DNA from: Salvelinus alpinus
Taxonomy: Eukaryota; Chordata; Actinopteri; Salmoniformes; Salmonidae
Length of the DNA stretch: 64,000 nt
Assembly (NCBI RefSeq): GCF_045679555.1
Contig: NC_092096.1
Location: forward strand, 30,776,124 to 30,840,123
Direction of reading: 5' to 3'
Shown: positions 54,401 through 64,000 of the stretch, piece after piece
Numbering within the stretch: position 1 is the first letter of the stretch
How the letters are laid out: every line of letters begins with the position of its first letter
The notes under the pieces: generated by a model
What the model was told of the DNA's origin: nothing
What the model saw: the letters and a program-made list of their open reading frames with translations, nothing else
The model's database searches: none
Position numbers and translations under genes: made by a program

Positions 54401-57400
54401 AATACATCACCATCATCGCCTTGGTTCTCACTTTGTTATTCTCAGCCCTACTGGACGTCTCTAAGCCCCGTTTAGAGACAGAAGTCAGAAGGTCCCACCC
54501 ACAGAGTGAATTTAAGTCTGTACACTTTGCTTCTACATTGCTCTTGGGTATGGGAAAGTTTATTTGGCTGTTGGGAAATGCAATCCCAGTTCATGCACTT
54601 AGTATCGTCATTATCTAATCTATTTGTGTGGTAGACAAAATAGGGTGGTATAGGGCATGGAGTTAGTGCTGAATACACCAATAATGGTCTGATCGTTATC
54701 CTCTCGCCTGTCTGTCTCTCCAGGCCACAGTTGCAGCCTTTGCGGCCAGTGAGGGTCACTCTCACCCCCGAGTGGTAGAGCTGCCCAAGACGGAGGAGGG
54801 GCTGGGCTTCAACGTGATGGGCGGCAAGGAGCAGAACTCTCCCATCTATATCTCCCGCATCATCCCAGGGGGCTTGGCTGAGAGGCACGGGGGCCTAAAA
54901 CGGGGGGACCAGCTCCTGTCTGTCAATGGTGTGGTATGTAATGCTTATTTATGATTACCGCTAGGTCTGGTTACATGGTCAGATTTTCCTGACCACGTGA
55001 ACCGACCAGGAAAAACTCTGTACCCTATTCATGATATTTGGTGAATTTGCGTCTTCTATTTTACGAATCCCAATCACAGTTGTGTGCTGTTGTTAATATT
55101 TCAGGGTATTCATTTTCTCGTCTTGCTTGAAATTTCTTCTGACAAACTACATCCGAGCAGGGAAGCATTCTGTCTAAACCTTGAGTCAAACTTTCACAAT
55201 ATTGATAGGGTCAAGCAGAGTGATTGGTTTTCTGAAGCCTAAATAAAAAGAGGCTTATAGTGAGCCAGCGTCCAAGATATAGGAGAGCTATCTACGACTA
55301 AATGACTAAAGCAATGGGCAACAACAAACACTATATCAAAGCGACAGTTTTTTAGAAGAAGCAAATGTCACCATGAGCAAAGTGTTCCAAACTTCACACG
55401 GCTTAGCAGTTTGGCCTTTCAAAGTCACTCCTTGCCGAATCCTATTCCGTAACTCTCCATTTACACCATCAAATGAAAACCAATTTACATGGTGAAGTCA
55501 GGATGTGTTTGGACTTAAAAGTGCCTTCTTCAGACAAACACTAATCAAACGTGTGCTTTAAAAAGCAAGCTTCATGAAGGATTCATTTGATTTCCGTGAC
55601 AACCAGAATTGTAATGTGAAAATATACAGTACCAGTCAAAAGTTTGAACACACCTACTCATTCAAGGGTTTTTCTATATTTGTACTATTTTCTACATTGT
55701 AGAATAATAGTGAAGACATCAAAACTATGAAATAACACATGGAATCATGTAGTAACCAAAAAAGTGTTAAACAAATCAGAATATCTTTTATATTTTAGAT
55801 TCTTCAAAGTAGTTACCCTTTGCCTTGATGACAGCTTTGCACACGCTTGGCATTCTCTCAACCAGCTTCACCTGGAATGCTTTTTCAATAGTCTTGAAGA
55901 AGTTCCAACATATGCTGAGCACTCGTTGACTGCTTTTCCTTCACTCTGCGGTCAATCCCAAACCATCTCAATTGGGTTGAGATCAGGTGATTGCAGAGGC
56001 CAGGTCATCTGATGCAGCACACCATCACTTTCTTTCTTGGTCAAATAGCCCTTACACAATCTGGAGGTGTGTTGGGTCATTGTCCTGTTAAAAAACAAAT
56101 GATAGTCCCACTAAGCACAAACCAGATTGGATGGCGTATCACTGCAGAATGATGTTGTAGCCATGCTGGTTAAGTGTGCTTTGAATTCTAAATAAATCAC
56201 TTGCAGTGTCACCAGCAAAGCTCCCTCACACCATTACACCTCCTCCTCCATGCTTCACGGTGGGAACCACACATGCAGAGATCATCCCTTCCCCTACTCT
56301 GCGTCTCACAAAGACATGGCGGTTGGACCCAAAAATCTAAAATTTGGGACTCATCAGACCAAAGGACAGATTTCCACCAGTCTAATGTTCATTGCTTATG
56401 TTTCCTGGCCCAAGCAAGTTTCTTCTTATTGGTGTCCTTAAGTAATAGTTTCTTTGCAGCAATTCAAACATGAAGGCCTGATTCACGCAGTCTCCTCTGA
56501 ACAGTTGATGTTGAGATGTGTCTGTTACTTGAACTCTGCGAAGAATTTATTTGGGCTGCAATCTAAGATGCAGTTAACTCTAATGAATTTATCCTCTGCA
56601 GCAGAGGTAACTCTGGGTCTTCCTTTCCTGTGGCGGTCCTCATGAGAGCCAGTTTCATTGTAGCAGTTAACTTCTTTGGGACTGGGGGGCAGTATTGAGT
56701 AGATTGGATAAATAGGTGCCCAGAGTAAACTGCCTGCTACTCAGTCCTAAAAGCTAGAATATACATATAATTAGTACATTTGGATAGAAAAGACTCTGAC
56801 GTTTCTAAAACTGTTTGAATGATGTCTGTGAGTATAACAGAACTCATATGACAGGCAAAAACCTGCGAAAAAATCCAACCAGGAAGTGGGAAATCTGAGG
56901 TTTGTAGTTTTTCAAGTCATTGCCTATCGAATATACAGTGTCTATGGGGTCATATTGCACTTCCTAAGGCTTCCACTAGATGTCAACAGTCTTTAGAACC
57001 TTGTTTGATGCTTCTACTGTGAGGGAGGGGGGAATGAGAGCTGATTGAGTCAGGGGTCTGGCAGAATGCCACGAGCTCAGTCTCGCGTGCTCCCGTGAGA
57101 GTTAGCTGCGTTCCATTGCATTTCTACAGACAAAGGAATTCTCCGGTTGAAACATTATTGAAGATTTATGATAAAAACATCCTAAAGATTGATTCTATAC
57201 TTCGTTTGACATGTTTCTACGAACTGTAATATGACTTTTCGTCTGAACTTTCACCTGGACTTGCCCACGCCTCCTGAGTTTGGATTTGTGTACCAAACCC
57301 GCGAACAAAAATAAGGTATTTGGACATAAATGATGGACTTAATCGAACAAAACAAACATTTATTGTGGAACTGGGATTCTTGGGAGTGCATTCTGATGAA

Positions 57401-60400
57401 GATCATCAAAGGTAAGTGAATATTTATAATGCTATTTCTGACTTCTGTTGACTCCACAACATGGCGGGTATCTGTATGGCTTGTTTTTGTGTCTCAGCGC
57501 CGTACTCAGATTATTGCATGGTGTGCTTTTTCCGAAAAAGAATTGGGAAATCTGACACAGCAGTTGCATTAAGGAGAAGTTTATCTATAATTCCATGCAT
57601 AACAATTGTATCTTTTAGCAATGTTTATTATGAGTATTTCTGTAAATTGATGTGGCTCTCTGCAAAATCACCAGATGTTTTGGAGGCAAAACATTACTGA
57701 ACATAACGCGCCAATGTAAACAAAGATTTTTTGATATAAATATGAACTTTATCGTGGCTGGATTTACAACAAGTTTATCTTTACTGCTTCTCCTTCACCC
57801 AAATCTCCTTCACCCAAATCCAGACAGCTGACTTTCTGAAAGAACTGCAAAATCTGGATCCCTACAAATCAGCCGGGCTAGACAATTTGGACCCTCTCTT
57901 TCTAAATGTATCAGCCTAAATTGTTGCAACCCCTATTACTAGCCTATTCAACCTCTCTTTCATATCGTCTGAGATCCCCAAAGTTTGGAAAGCTGCAGTG
58001 GTCATCCCCCTCTTCAAAGGGGTAGACACTGTTGACCCAAACTGTTATAGACCTATATCCATCCTGCCCTGCCTTTCTAAAATCTTCAAAAGCCAAGTTA
58101 ATAAACAGATCACTGACCATTTCGAATCCCACCATACCATTTCGAATCTCCACTATGCAATCTGGTTTCCGAGCTGGTCATGGGTGCACCTCAGCCACGC
58201 TCAAGGTCCTAAACGATATCATAACCGCCATCAATAAAAGACAGTACTGTGCAGCCGTCTTCATCAACCTGGCCAAGGCTTTCGACTCTGTCAATCACCG
58301 CATTCTTATTGGCAGACTCAATAGTCTTGGCTTCTCAAATGACTGCCTCGCCTGGTTCACCAACTACTTCTCAGAGAGAGTTCAGTGTGTCAAATCGCCT
58401 GTTGTCCAGACCTCTGGCAGTCTCTATGGGGGTGCCACAGGGTTCAATTATCGGGACGACTCTTTTCTCTGTATATATCAATGATGTCGCTCTTGCTGCT
58501 GGTGATCCTCTGATCCACCTCTCACCTATACATCTGGCCCTTCTTTGGACACTGTGCTAACAAACCTCCAAACAAGCTTCAACGCCATACAACACTCCTT
58601 CCATGGCCTCCAACTGCCTTTAAATGCTAGTAAAACTAAGTGCATGCTCATCCACCGATTGCTGCCCGCACCTGCCCGCCCGACTAGCATCACTACTCTG
58701 GATGGTTCTGAACTAGAATATGTGGACAACTACAAATACCTACTGTAGGTGTCTGGTTAGACTGTAAACTCTCCTTCCAGACTCACATTAGCATCTCCAA
58801 TCCAAAATTAAATCTAGAATCGGCTTCCTAATTCATAACAAAGCCTACTTCACTCATGCCGCCAAACATACCCTCGTAAAACTGACTATCCTACCGATCC
58901 TTGACTTCGGCGATGTCATTTACAAAATAGCCTCCAACACTCTACTCAGCAAACTGGATGTAGTCTATCACAGTGCCATCCGTTTTATCACCAAAGCCCC
59001 ATATACAGTTGAAGTCAGAAGTTTACATACACATACATTAAACTTGTTTTTCAACCACTCCACAAATATCTTGTTAACAAACTATAGTTTTGGCAAGTCG
59101 GTTAGGACATCTACTTTGTGCATGACACAAGTAATTTTTCCAACAATTGTTTACAGACAGATTATTTCACTGATAATTCAATGTATCACAATTCCAGTGG
59201 GTCAGAAGTTTACATACACTAAGTTGACTGTGCCTTTAAACAGCTTGGAAAATTCCAGAAAATTATGTCATGGCTTTAGAAGCTTCTGATAGGCTAATTG
59301 ACACAATTTGAGTCAATGGGAGATGTACCTGTGGATGTATTTCAAGGCCTACCTTCAAACTCAGTGCCTCTTTGCAGACGAACAAGTCTGGTTCGTCCTT
59401 GGGAGCAATTTCCAAATGGACAATGACCCCAAGCATACTTCCAAAATTGTGGCAAAATGGCCTAAGGACAACAAAGTTAAGGTATTGGAGTGACCATCAC
59501 AAAGCCCTGACCTCAATCCCATAGAAAATTTGTGAGCAGAACTGAAAAAGTGTGTGCGAGCAAGGAGGCCTACAAACCTGACTCAGTTACACCAGCTCTG
59601 TCAGGAGGACTAGGCCAAAATTCACCCAAATTATTATGGGAAGCTTGTGGAAGGCTACCTGAAACGTTTGACCCAAGTTAAACAATTTAAAGGCAATGCT
59701 ACCAAATACTAATTGAGTGTATGGAAACTTCTGACCCACTGTGAATGTGATGAAAGAAAATAAAGCTGAAATAAATAATTCTCTCTACTATTATTCTGAC
59801 ATTTCACATTCTTAAAATAAAGTGGTGATCCTAACTGACCTAAGACGGGGAATTTTTACTAGGATTAAATGTCAGGAATTGTGAAAAACAGAGTTTAAAT
59901 ATATTTGGCTATGGTGTATGTAAACTTCCGACTTCAACTGTATTACCCACCACTGCGACCTGTATGCTCTCGTTGGCTGGCCCTCACTACATATCCATCG
60001 CCAAATCCACTGGCTTCAGGTCATCTATAAGTCTTTTCTAGGTACGCCCCGCCTTATCTCAGCTCACTGGTCACCATAGCAACACCCACCCATAGCACGC
60101 GCTCCAGCAGGTTTATTGCACCGGTCATCCCCAAAGTCAACACTTCCTTTGGCCGCCTTTCCTTCCAGTTCTCTGCTGCCAATGACTGGAACGAATTGCA
60201 AAAATCTCTGAAGCTGGAGTCTTATATCTCCCTCTCTAACTTTAAGTATCAGCTGTCAGAGCAGCTTTTCGATCACTGTACCCGTACACAGACAATTTGT
60301 AAATACGTAGCACACCTGACTACCTGATCCCCATATTATTACTTACCCTCTTGCTCTTTTGCACCCCAGTATCTCTACTTGCACATCGTCATCTGCACAT

Positions 60401-61447
60401 CTATCACTCCAGTATTAATGCTAAATTGTAATTATTTTTGCCTCTATGGTCTATTTATTGCCTTCCTCCCTACACTTCTACATTGGCACACACTGTGCAT
60501 AGATTTTTATTTTGTGTTATTGACTGTACGTTTGTTTATGTGTAACTCTGTGTTGTTGTTTTTGTCGCACTGCTTTGCTTTATCTTGGCCAGGTCGCAGT
60601 TGTAAATGAGAACTTGTTCTTAACTGGCTGACCTGGTTAAATAATTATTTTTTTTAAATACAAAATTGAAATGCATTCCAAGTGACTACCTCATGAAGCT
60701 GGTTGAGAGAATGCCAAAGTTGTCATCAAGGCAAAGGGTGGCTACTTTGAAGAATCTCAAATATAAAATTGTTTTAATTTAATTAACACTTTTTTGATTC
60801 CATATGTGTTATTTCATAGTTTGATGTCTTTATTATTTTTTTGAAAATAGTAAAAATAAAGTAAAACCTTTGAATGAGTAGGTGTGTCGAAAATGTTGCT
60901 TGGTACTGTATATTACTCTGGGCTTGAGGAGGAATTACTAATTATACCAAATATGCAATGCTTGTTGAACTAAGTAGAAATACATTTGACTTCCATTTCA
61001 AACCTAATTGGTTGTAACTATTTCGAAACTGAAGCTGCTGCTGTGTAACTGTGTCATTGTTGCTTACATAAAAGTCTTGGCAAAGTTTCTTTATTTCTCT
61101 GTCCATGCCAATTAAGAAACCTAGGCAGACTTCAGAGACCATATCACTACAACACTAACACATTGCCACCACATTTCTTAAATGTGCTGAGTCTCTTCTC
61201 TCTCTCATTCTCTTTCACTGTATCTCCCCAGAGTGTGGAGGGGGAGCACCACGAGAAGGCGGTGGAGCTTCTGAAGGCAGCCAAGGACAGTGTGAAGCTG
61301 GTGGTACGCTACACGCCCAAGGTCCTGGAGGAGATGGAGGCGCGCTTCGAGAAGCTCCGCACGGCCCGCCGCCGCCAGCAGCAGCAGCTCCTCATGCAGG
61401 CTCAGCAGCAGCAGAACCTCACTACCCAGCAGAACCATTTGTCGTAG
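35177..61447 (+). CDS. LIN7A: LIN7A, lin-7 homolog A (five coding exons, joined)
   Basis: Coding exons are 35177-35213, 45561-45679, 51900-51971, 54724-54933 and 61232-61447. All introns are GT..AG and the phases agree (1,0,0,0), giving 217 residues. An L27 domain lies at about residues 11-70 and a PDZ domain at about 92-177, with GLGF (102-105) as the carboxylate-binding loop. The Q-rich tail ends QQNHLS. Family knowledge: LIN7 proteins are small scaffolds. Their L27 pairs with CASK or PALS1/MPP proteins and their PDZ holds receptor and channel C-termini at synapses and basolateral junctions. The C-terminus and exon 2 match paralogue A better than B or C, judged from recalled sequences. The start is the first ATG after an in-frame TAG at 35147-35149. 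The protein is about 16 residues shorter at the N-terminus than human LIN7A. No lesion is visible. Confidence 0.95.
35214..39048. other. LIN7A intron 1, first part: no gene seen
   Basis: 3.8 kb of intron without a recognised exon, RNA gene or mobile element. Small open frames near 36400-37435 have no family signature. Confidence 0.5.
39049..39612 (+). repeat. 42-bp minisatellite, about 13.5 copies, in LIN7A intron 1
   Basis: The unit is AGACTTATCACTAAACGTCT + TTACATTGTCAGTCACAGCA + AC. Since 42 is a multiple of 3 and the unit has no stop in two frames, it makes long open frames on both strands ([14 protein letters not shown] / [14 protein letters not shown]). One unit is 41 bp (GTCTTACATT) and breaks them. 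Not coding. Confidence 0.96.
40778..40901 (+). repeat. 14-bp minisatellite, about 9 copies
   Basis: The unit AGTGGAGTGAG(A/G)AC repeats, with GAGAAC and GAGGAC forms largely alternating, so a 28-bp higher-order unit is visible. Confidence 0.95.
40902..42208. other. LIN7A intron 1: no gene seen
   Basis: 1.3 kb without a recognised feature. Confidence 0.5.
42209..42609 (-). mobile_element. Solo LTR, copy 2
   Basis: 401 bp, TGTAACGGC ... GAACGTGACA, with perfect 5-bp duplications TACCC (42204-42208, 42610-42614). The internal palindrome CAATCAGAGACAAC .. CCTCTGATTGAG is shared with copies 1 and 3. No internal region or second LTR. Confidence 0.9.
43375..43590 (+). mobile_element. tRNA-derived SINE with LINE-like tail
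   Basis: Head AGAGCGTTGGGCCAGTAACT; B-box region GGTTGGAATACCCGAGCC; body TGCCCTTGAGCAAGGCACTT; tail CACCTATCCGGTGTATGTGA then CAATAAAA. This is the typical salmonid SINE build with a tail borrowed from an L2-type LINE. Confidence 0.85.
43925..44258 (+). other. Unassigned block, possibly LTR-like
   Basis: CT-rich start (CAGTTCTCCCTCCTCTTACC), a 14-bp near-palindrome GATGTTTATAAACATC, and an AATAAA near 44220 close to the end (TTTCATTTGTCACG). This is the general build of an LTR, but I cannot find a target duplication or a second copy. Confidence 0.3.
44501..44895 (-). mobile_element. Solo LTR, copy 3
   Basis: 395 bp, TGTAACGATC ... GAACGTGACA, with perfect 5-bp duplications CCCAA (44496-44500, 44896-44900). 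Closely related to copy 2, about 1.9 kb away in the same orientation. Confidence 0.92.
45357..45556 (+). repeat. CT microsatellite merging into the exon 2 polypyrimidine tract
   Basis: An uninterrupted TC run (45382-45441) is followed by about 115 nt of TC-rich sequence with few purines, ending three bases before the CAG acceptor of LIN7A exon 2. The whole 200-nt tract could serve as a very long polypyrimidine tract. Confidence 0.9.
45561..45679 (+). CDS. LIN7A: LIN7A exon 2, first part of L27 domain
   Basis: The sequence reads (D)[19 protein letters not shown] and continues to FCTAIRE, the first helices of the L27 domain that pairs with CASK/MPP partners. The acceptor CTGTCAG is preceded by an unusually long pyrimidine tract that merges with a CT microsatellite (see 45357-45556). 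The donor is GTGAGT. Confidence 0.95.
46586..46645 (+). repeat. 15-bp short tandem repeat
   Basis: Four units of TTTTTCCATGCACAT, one of them with ATGCAAAT, which is a consensus octamer (POU factor) site. Intron 2 of LIN7A. Confidence 0.85.
46646..49914. other. LIN7A intron 2: no gene seen
   Basis: 3.3 kb without a recognised exon or element apart from short CT-rich patches near 48310 and 48730. Confidence 0.5.
49915..49995 (-). mobile_element. LINE/SINE 3' tail fragment
   Basis: CCTTTATTTAACTAGGCAAG and TCAGTTAAGAACACATTCTT are the common salmonid tail sequence, with an A-run (T-run on the other strand) at its left end. Confidence 0.75.
50429..51205. mobile_element. Tc1-like element (family D), 777-bp deletion derivative
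   Basis: Ends CTGAACAAAAATATAAACGC and its reverse complement, with TA duplications on both sides. A remnant of the transposase HTH can be read on the plus strand near 50730-50840 ([20 protein letters not shown]). The DDE region is absent. It sits in LIN7A intron 2. Confidence 0.92.
51900..51971 (+). CDS. LIN7A: LIN7A exon 3, end of L27 domain
   Basis: 24 codons, [20 protein letters not shown] then ATAK. The acceptor is CTCTTTCAG and the donor GTGAGC, with phase 0 at both ends. It completes the L27 domain and enters the linker to the PDZ domain. Confidence 0.95.
52000..54700. other. LIN7A intron 3: no further gene seen
   Basis: Unique-looking intron DNA with a short GA-rich patch at about 53957-53990. 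Frames of about 100 codons near 54310-54620 have no family signature. Confidence 0.5.
54724..54933 (+). CDS. LIN7A: LIN7A exon 4, linker and most of PDZ domain
   Basis: 70 codons between acceptor CTCTCCAG and donor GTATGT. It carries the invariant [20 protein letters not shown] linker and the PDZ core: [13 protein letters not shown] (peptide-binding loop), [12 protein letters not shown] and [15 protein letters not shown]. The PDZ domain is split after NGV, and the rest is in exon 5. Confidence 0.97.
56671..57775. mobile_element. piggyBac-like non-autonomous element (part)
   Basis: It starts at a TTAA (56667-56670) with CTTCTTTGGGACTGGGGGGC, then AGAGTAAACTGCCTGCTACT and TATCGAATATACAGTGTCTA, a very common salmonid repeat. 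TTAA is the piggyBac target. The right end is lost where the LINE begins. Class assignment rests on the TTAA and memory. Confidence 0.6.
57787..60658 (+). mobile_element. L2-type LINE, split by an SB-type Tc1
   Basis: Plus-strand frames give reverse transcriptase: [47 protein letters not shown], the [16 protein letters not shown] block, and [20 protein letters not shown]. The later part has [20 protein letters not shown] and DYFGDVIYK-like text. The catalytic YADD segment is deleted near 58530. The 3' end has CAAACTTCCTTTGGCC-type frames and the tail GTCGCAGTTGTAAATGAGAA at 60594. Several frameshifts; inactive. Confidence 0.9.
59006..59940 (+). mobile_element. Sleeping Beauty-type Tc1, copy 3 (internally deleted, 935 bp)
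   Basis: Both SB-type ends and TA duplications (59004-59005, 59941-59942) are present. The HTH domains and first half of the catalytic core are missing: the sequence jumps from the start region near 59370 straight to [20 protein letters not shown]. The second Asp is kept here. Inserted into the LINE. Confidence 0.95.
61232..61447 (+). CDS. LIN7A: LIN7A exon 5, end of PDZ domain and C-terminus
   Basis: It starts [19 protein letters not shown], continues through [20 protein letters not shown] (the last PDZ strand and a charged helix), and ends in a glutamine-rich tail with NHLS and TAG at 61445-61447. The bases right after the stop are GTGAGG, a good splice donor, so this exon probably ends exactly at the stop codon and the 3' UTR continues in a later exon. 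Confidence 0.95.
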   Translation, partial: SVEGEHHEKAVELLKAAKDSVKLVVRYTPKVLEEMEARFEKLRTARRRQQQQLLMQAQQQQNLTTQQNHLS

Positions 61448-63894
61448 GTGAGGCTTTTCATTGCTTTAAGGGTGGGGGACCGTAGCCTGGTGCCAGATCT
61501 ATTTTGTATTGTCTTGCCAACTCCTATGGGCATTGTCACACCAAAAATGACTATAGGTGTTGGCAAGACAGCACAAACAAATCTGGGACCAGGCTAGGGG
61601 GCCACCAAGGAGAAGGACCACACAGATGAAGATAACAGCTGGTACAGTAAGAATAACAGTCCTCTAAACTGGCTATATATTCACCAAACTATGATTTAAT
61701 TTAGATTCATACTGTTTTAAGGATCTGACAGGGATTTTTCATTTCAGTCATTTAGCAGGTGCACTTATCCAGAGCATACATTTTCTCACTTGTCCCCCTT
61801 GAGAATCAAACCTACTACCAAGTGAGCCACACGGGACTCTTTAGCACCTCAAAGGTTTTTGGGGAACAGGGTGAACTGATGGAGGCTGGCATTGCCTGGA
61901 GATACACATTGCACATTCGAAACAGCAACAACATTTAAGAACGCAACGAATGCCTTTGAAAACTGCCTATGTGGCATCGATATGAGTCAGAAACAGTTAT
62001 TCTAGTGTCCAAATTGACTACAAAGTGTTTGGAACATTTGTGTGTCACGACGGGTAAATGAAGGATGGGTATTGATTAGATGAAGTACATTTGCCCATTA
62101 ACATGGGGTGAACAGCTGCAGTGATTGCTCTCTATTCAATAGCATACAGTGAGACAGACCTGCCCAGCAGCCTGACTTTGTTTACATAAGACAACATGTT
62201 ACGCATTTTTTTAACTTGAGAAATACTGCAACAAACACCTTAGTCAGATGTAAAATTGCGCAACCACAACATGAAGTAGGCTTCTGCGTCTACAGTGTCT
62301 CAGACAAACATCATTAACCAAGCGTGGAATCGGTCCTTGTTTTTCTAATGAGCAACAGAAAAAACAGAAGTGCCAATCGGCGTGTTCAGTGGTTCTTTAA
62401 AACCCATTGTGCTCTTTATACCCAGAGAGAGTACCGGAGAGGCTCCTGTCAGAGAGGCTCCTACTGCACAATGATACCAGGCCTTGTCCTTTGGGTAAAA
62501 GTTACAGAGGATTACATCAAGCTTTTCATTTTTTCATTAAACATATAACATTAAACATATGCTTGCAGCACACAGTCATAACCGTCTATGTTGTGTCAGT
62601 AATTCAGCCGCGTGGCTTGTGAATTATTTGAGATATGGCTGAGCAAATAAGAGCTCACACTCATGGGATGCTACATGTTTTATAACACATACCACAGAGC
62701 AACGTTGAGGCAGACTTATAGTGTACAAATATACCCCGTCATTGCTTAGATTGCTGGAGGTGATGAAGCAAAAATAACGACAACTCTGAAAATAGGTAGT
62801 AGAAATATTAAGCCTGTCTGGGCCTCAGATGAAGCTATAACACGTTGATGTGGCTAATTCAGCTGAGCATTCTTTAAAGTGTACCCTTGACATACCTCCA
62901 CGAGGCACATCACAAAAGACTTAACACCACTTGCAGGCTAAGGGATCCTCAGTGGCACTGATCGTTTGATAGTAACCCTCCTCATGTAGCCCTCGTTTAG
63001 CTCGGGGAGGTATGTGAGAGCTTGTAGACCTGTGCAGTAGAGGCATGAGGTGTGGGGACTGAGCAGGGATCATGTTGTATCAACCCTGGCATGCTGACTA
63101 CAGGGCTTTGCCACAGTGGCCAAGAGGCCGGTGGCCAAGCAAGCGACATGCGCGGCGAACAGGCTGCTAGGTGGCAAGCACCATGGGATTGCATGGAATC
63201 TGTACGCCATGTAGCCTTCCTCTCTGACACGATGCCCGGCCATTCTGTCTCCTCTCGCATACCTGGCCAAGGTTGACCAAGGCCGAGGACACAATAGGCT
63301 CTGCTATATCTCTGTTCTCAGTAGTAGTGGGAAAGCCACAGACATGTAGCCATTTCCTGCTGTCAAATGACCTAGTGGCCTCATGGGTGTAATGTTATTA
63401 ATATTTTTCATAATTTCATAATTAATCAACATTATTTCTAAAACCCGACCGAAAATCCTGTTTTTATGTCAGACGGTTTTGTTATATTTCAGTCTTCTGT
63501 GATGTATATAAAGTGTAATATTGGGATGCAAAATCCAAATTGTATTCGTTTAAACTCTATATCTGACATGGTATAGGTGTCTTCTTTTTTTAAAGTCCAT
63601 AACCATCTGTGTGAGGTGTACACTTTTGTTTCAAAGTAGATTTGTTTAAGAAGAAACACTGTGTGACCCTGATTTAGCCCACTGCAGTAAAAAGTTAATT
63701 CACAATCATTTTTAATTGGCTTTTCACAGTTCAATGGGCTTTTCGCAATTCACAGCAGAGTACACTACACTTTTCTGTAACTAATTCTACCAGAATATGA
63801 CATTAGCATCCCACTTTACTGACCTTTCAAAGTACTGACTTGTCAAATGGTTTCAACCATTGTTCTCAGCTTTTCTTACACCTATCCCTCACAG
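61448..63894. other. LIN7A 3'-UTR intron (inferred): no gene seen
   Basis: It begins with donor GTGAGG and ends with acceptor CTCACAG. A short SINE-like remnant may lie at 61744-61850 (CATTTAGCAGGTGCACTTAT; minus-strand B-box-like text). Nothing else recognised. Confidence 0.45.
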
Positions 63895-64000
63895 GCTGTT
63901 CCAAAAGAAGAAGAAGTGAAGGACACTGAAAGGAAGGTTCTGAGTCCATCTCTGTGCGGAGGATCCCGAAGGAACCACCTGGTAGAGGAGAATATGATAC
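63895..64000 (+). other. LIN7A: Probable LIN7A 3'-UTR exon (start only)
   Basis: A pyrimidine-rich acceptor (TATCCCTCACAG) precedes a stretch beginning GCTGTTCC followed by an A/G-rich run. Joined to the donor abutting the LIN7A stop, it would give an intron of 2447 nt (61448-63894) and a separate 3'-UTR exon that runs off the window. No coding potential is required of it. This is inferred from splice signals only. Confidence 0.5.

Larger units (their letters stand above)
55627..60908. mobile_element. Tc1-like element (family B), host of a nested insertion stack
   Basis: The left end CAGTACCAGTCAAAAGTTTG and right end GTTGCTTGGTACTG (TA duplications at 55625 and 60909) define it. Its own sequence is 55627-56666 and about 60660-60908. 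On the minus strand the left part reads as a decayed Tc1 transposase. About 400 bp of the family's usual middle is missing at the insertion point. Confidence 0.9.

Noticed and set aside
54310..54888. Plus-strand frame of about 102 codons and minus-strand frame of about 138 codons around LIN7A exon 4
   Set aside because: The minus frame is antisense to exon 4 and the plus frame is intronic, with no recognisable domain.
58032..58748. Possible host protein with an [11 protein letters not shown] motif
   Set aside because: This is the reverse transcriptase of an L2-type LINE with frameshifts and a missing YADD motif.

Overview
The window is vertebrate genomic DNA, almost certainly from a salmonid fish. 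The evidence is its repeats: several copies of the Sleeping Beauty-type Tc1 transposon of salmonids, three other Tc1-like families, an L2-type LINE with its usual 3' tail, tRNA-derived SINEs with the GGGCCTCCCGAGTGGCGCAG head, foldback MITEs, very long CA/GA microsatellites and intron-rich genes. Family identifications rest on motif recognition and recall, with no database search.

Two host genes lie head to head. On the right, plus strand, is LIN7A (lin-7 homolog A; L27 + PDZ scaffold protein). It has five coding exons (35177-61447), all with consensus splice sites and matching phases, and an apparently intact 217-residue product. A sixth, 3'-UTR exon probably starts at 63895. On the left, minus strand, are eight recognisable exons (28058 down to 13339) of ACSS3, a mitochondrial acyl-CoA synthetase. 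ACSS3/LIN7A adjacency in divergent orientation is, as I recall, also the arrangement in other vertebrates. The ACSS3 copy looks dead. A 1.77-kb Ty3/gypsy retrotransposon sits inside a coding exon with a perfect 5-bp target duplication, and that exon also lost 16 nt. The next exon lost 5 nt and the one after it 13 nt. This fits loss of one duplicate after the salmonid genome duplication, while neighbouring LIN7A was kept.

Layout. 1-13.3 kb: repeat-rich DNA with an SB-type Tc1 carrying a solo LTR, a SINE/MITE, long microsatellites, and a Tc1-like element split by a hAT-like element that itself carries other inserts. 13.3-28.1 kb: ACSS3 pseudogene exons, a second SB-type Tc1, several minisatellites, the gypsy insertion, and a 30-copy minisatellite made from an ACSS3 exon/intron junction, so that each copy carries a splice donor. 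28.1-35 kb: LINE, SINE and Tc1 fragments with no ACSS3 first exon found. 35-64 kb: LIN7A. Its introns hold minisatellites, two further solo LTRs, a 777-bp Tc1 deletion derivative, and a nested stack at 55.6-60.9 kb (Tc1-like element containing a piggyBac-like element and a LINE, the LINE containing an SB-type Tc1).

No CRISPR array, rRNA gene or functional tRNA gene was seen. The most unusual items are the retrotransposon-split ACSS3 exon and the splice-donor minisatellite.
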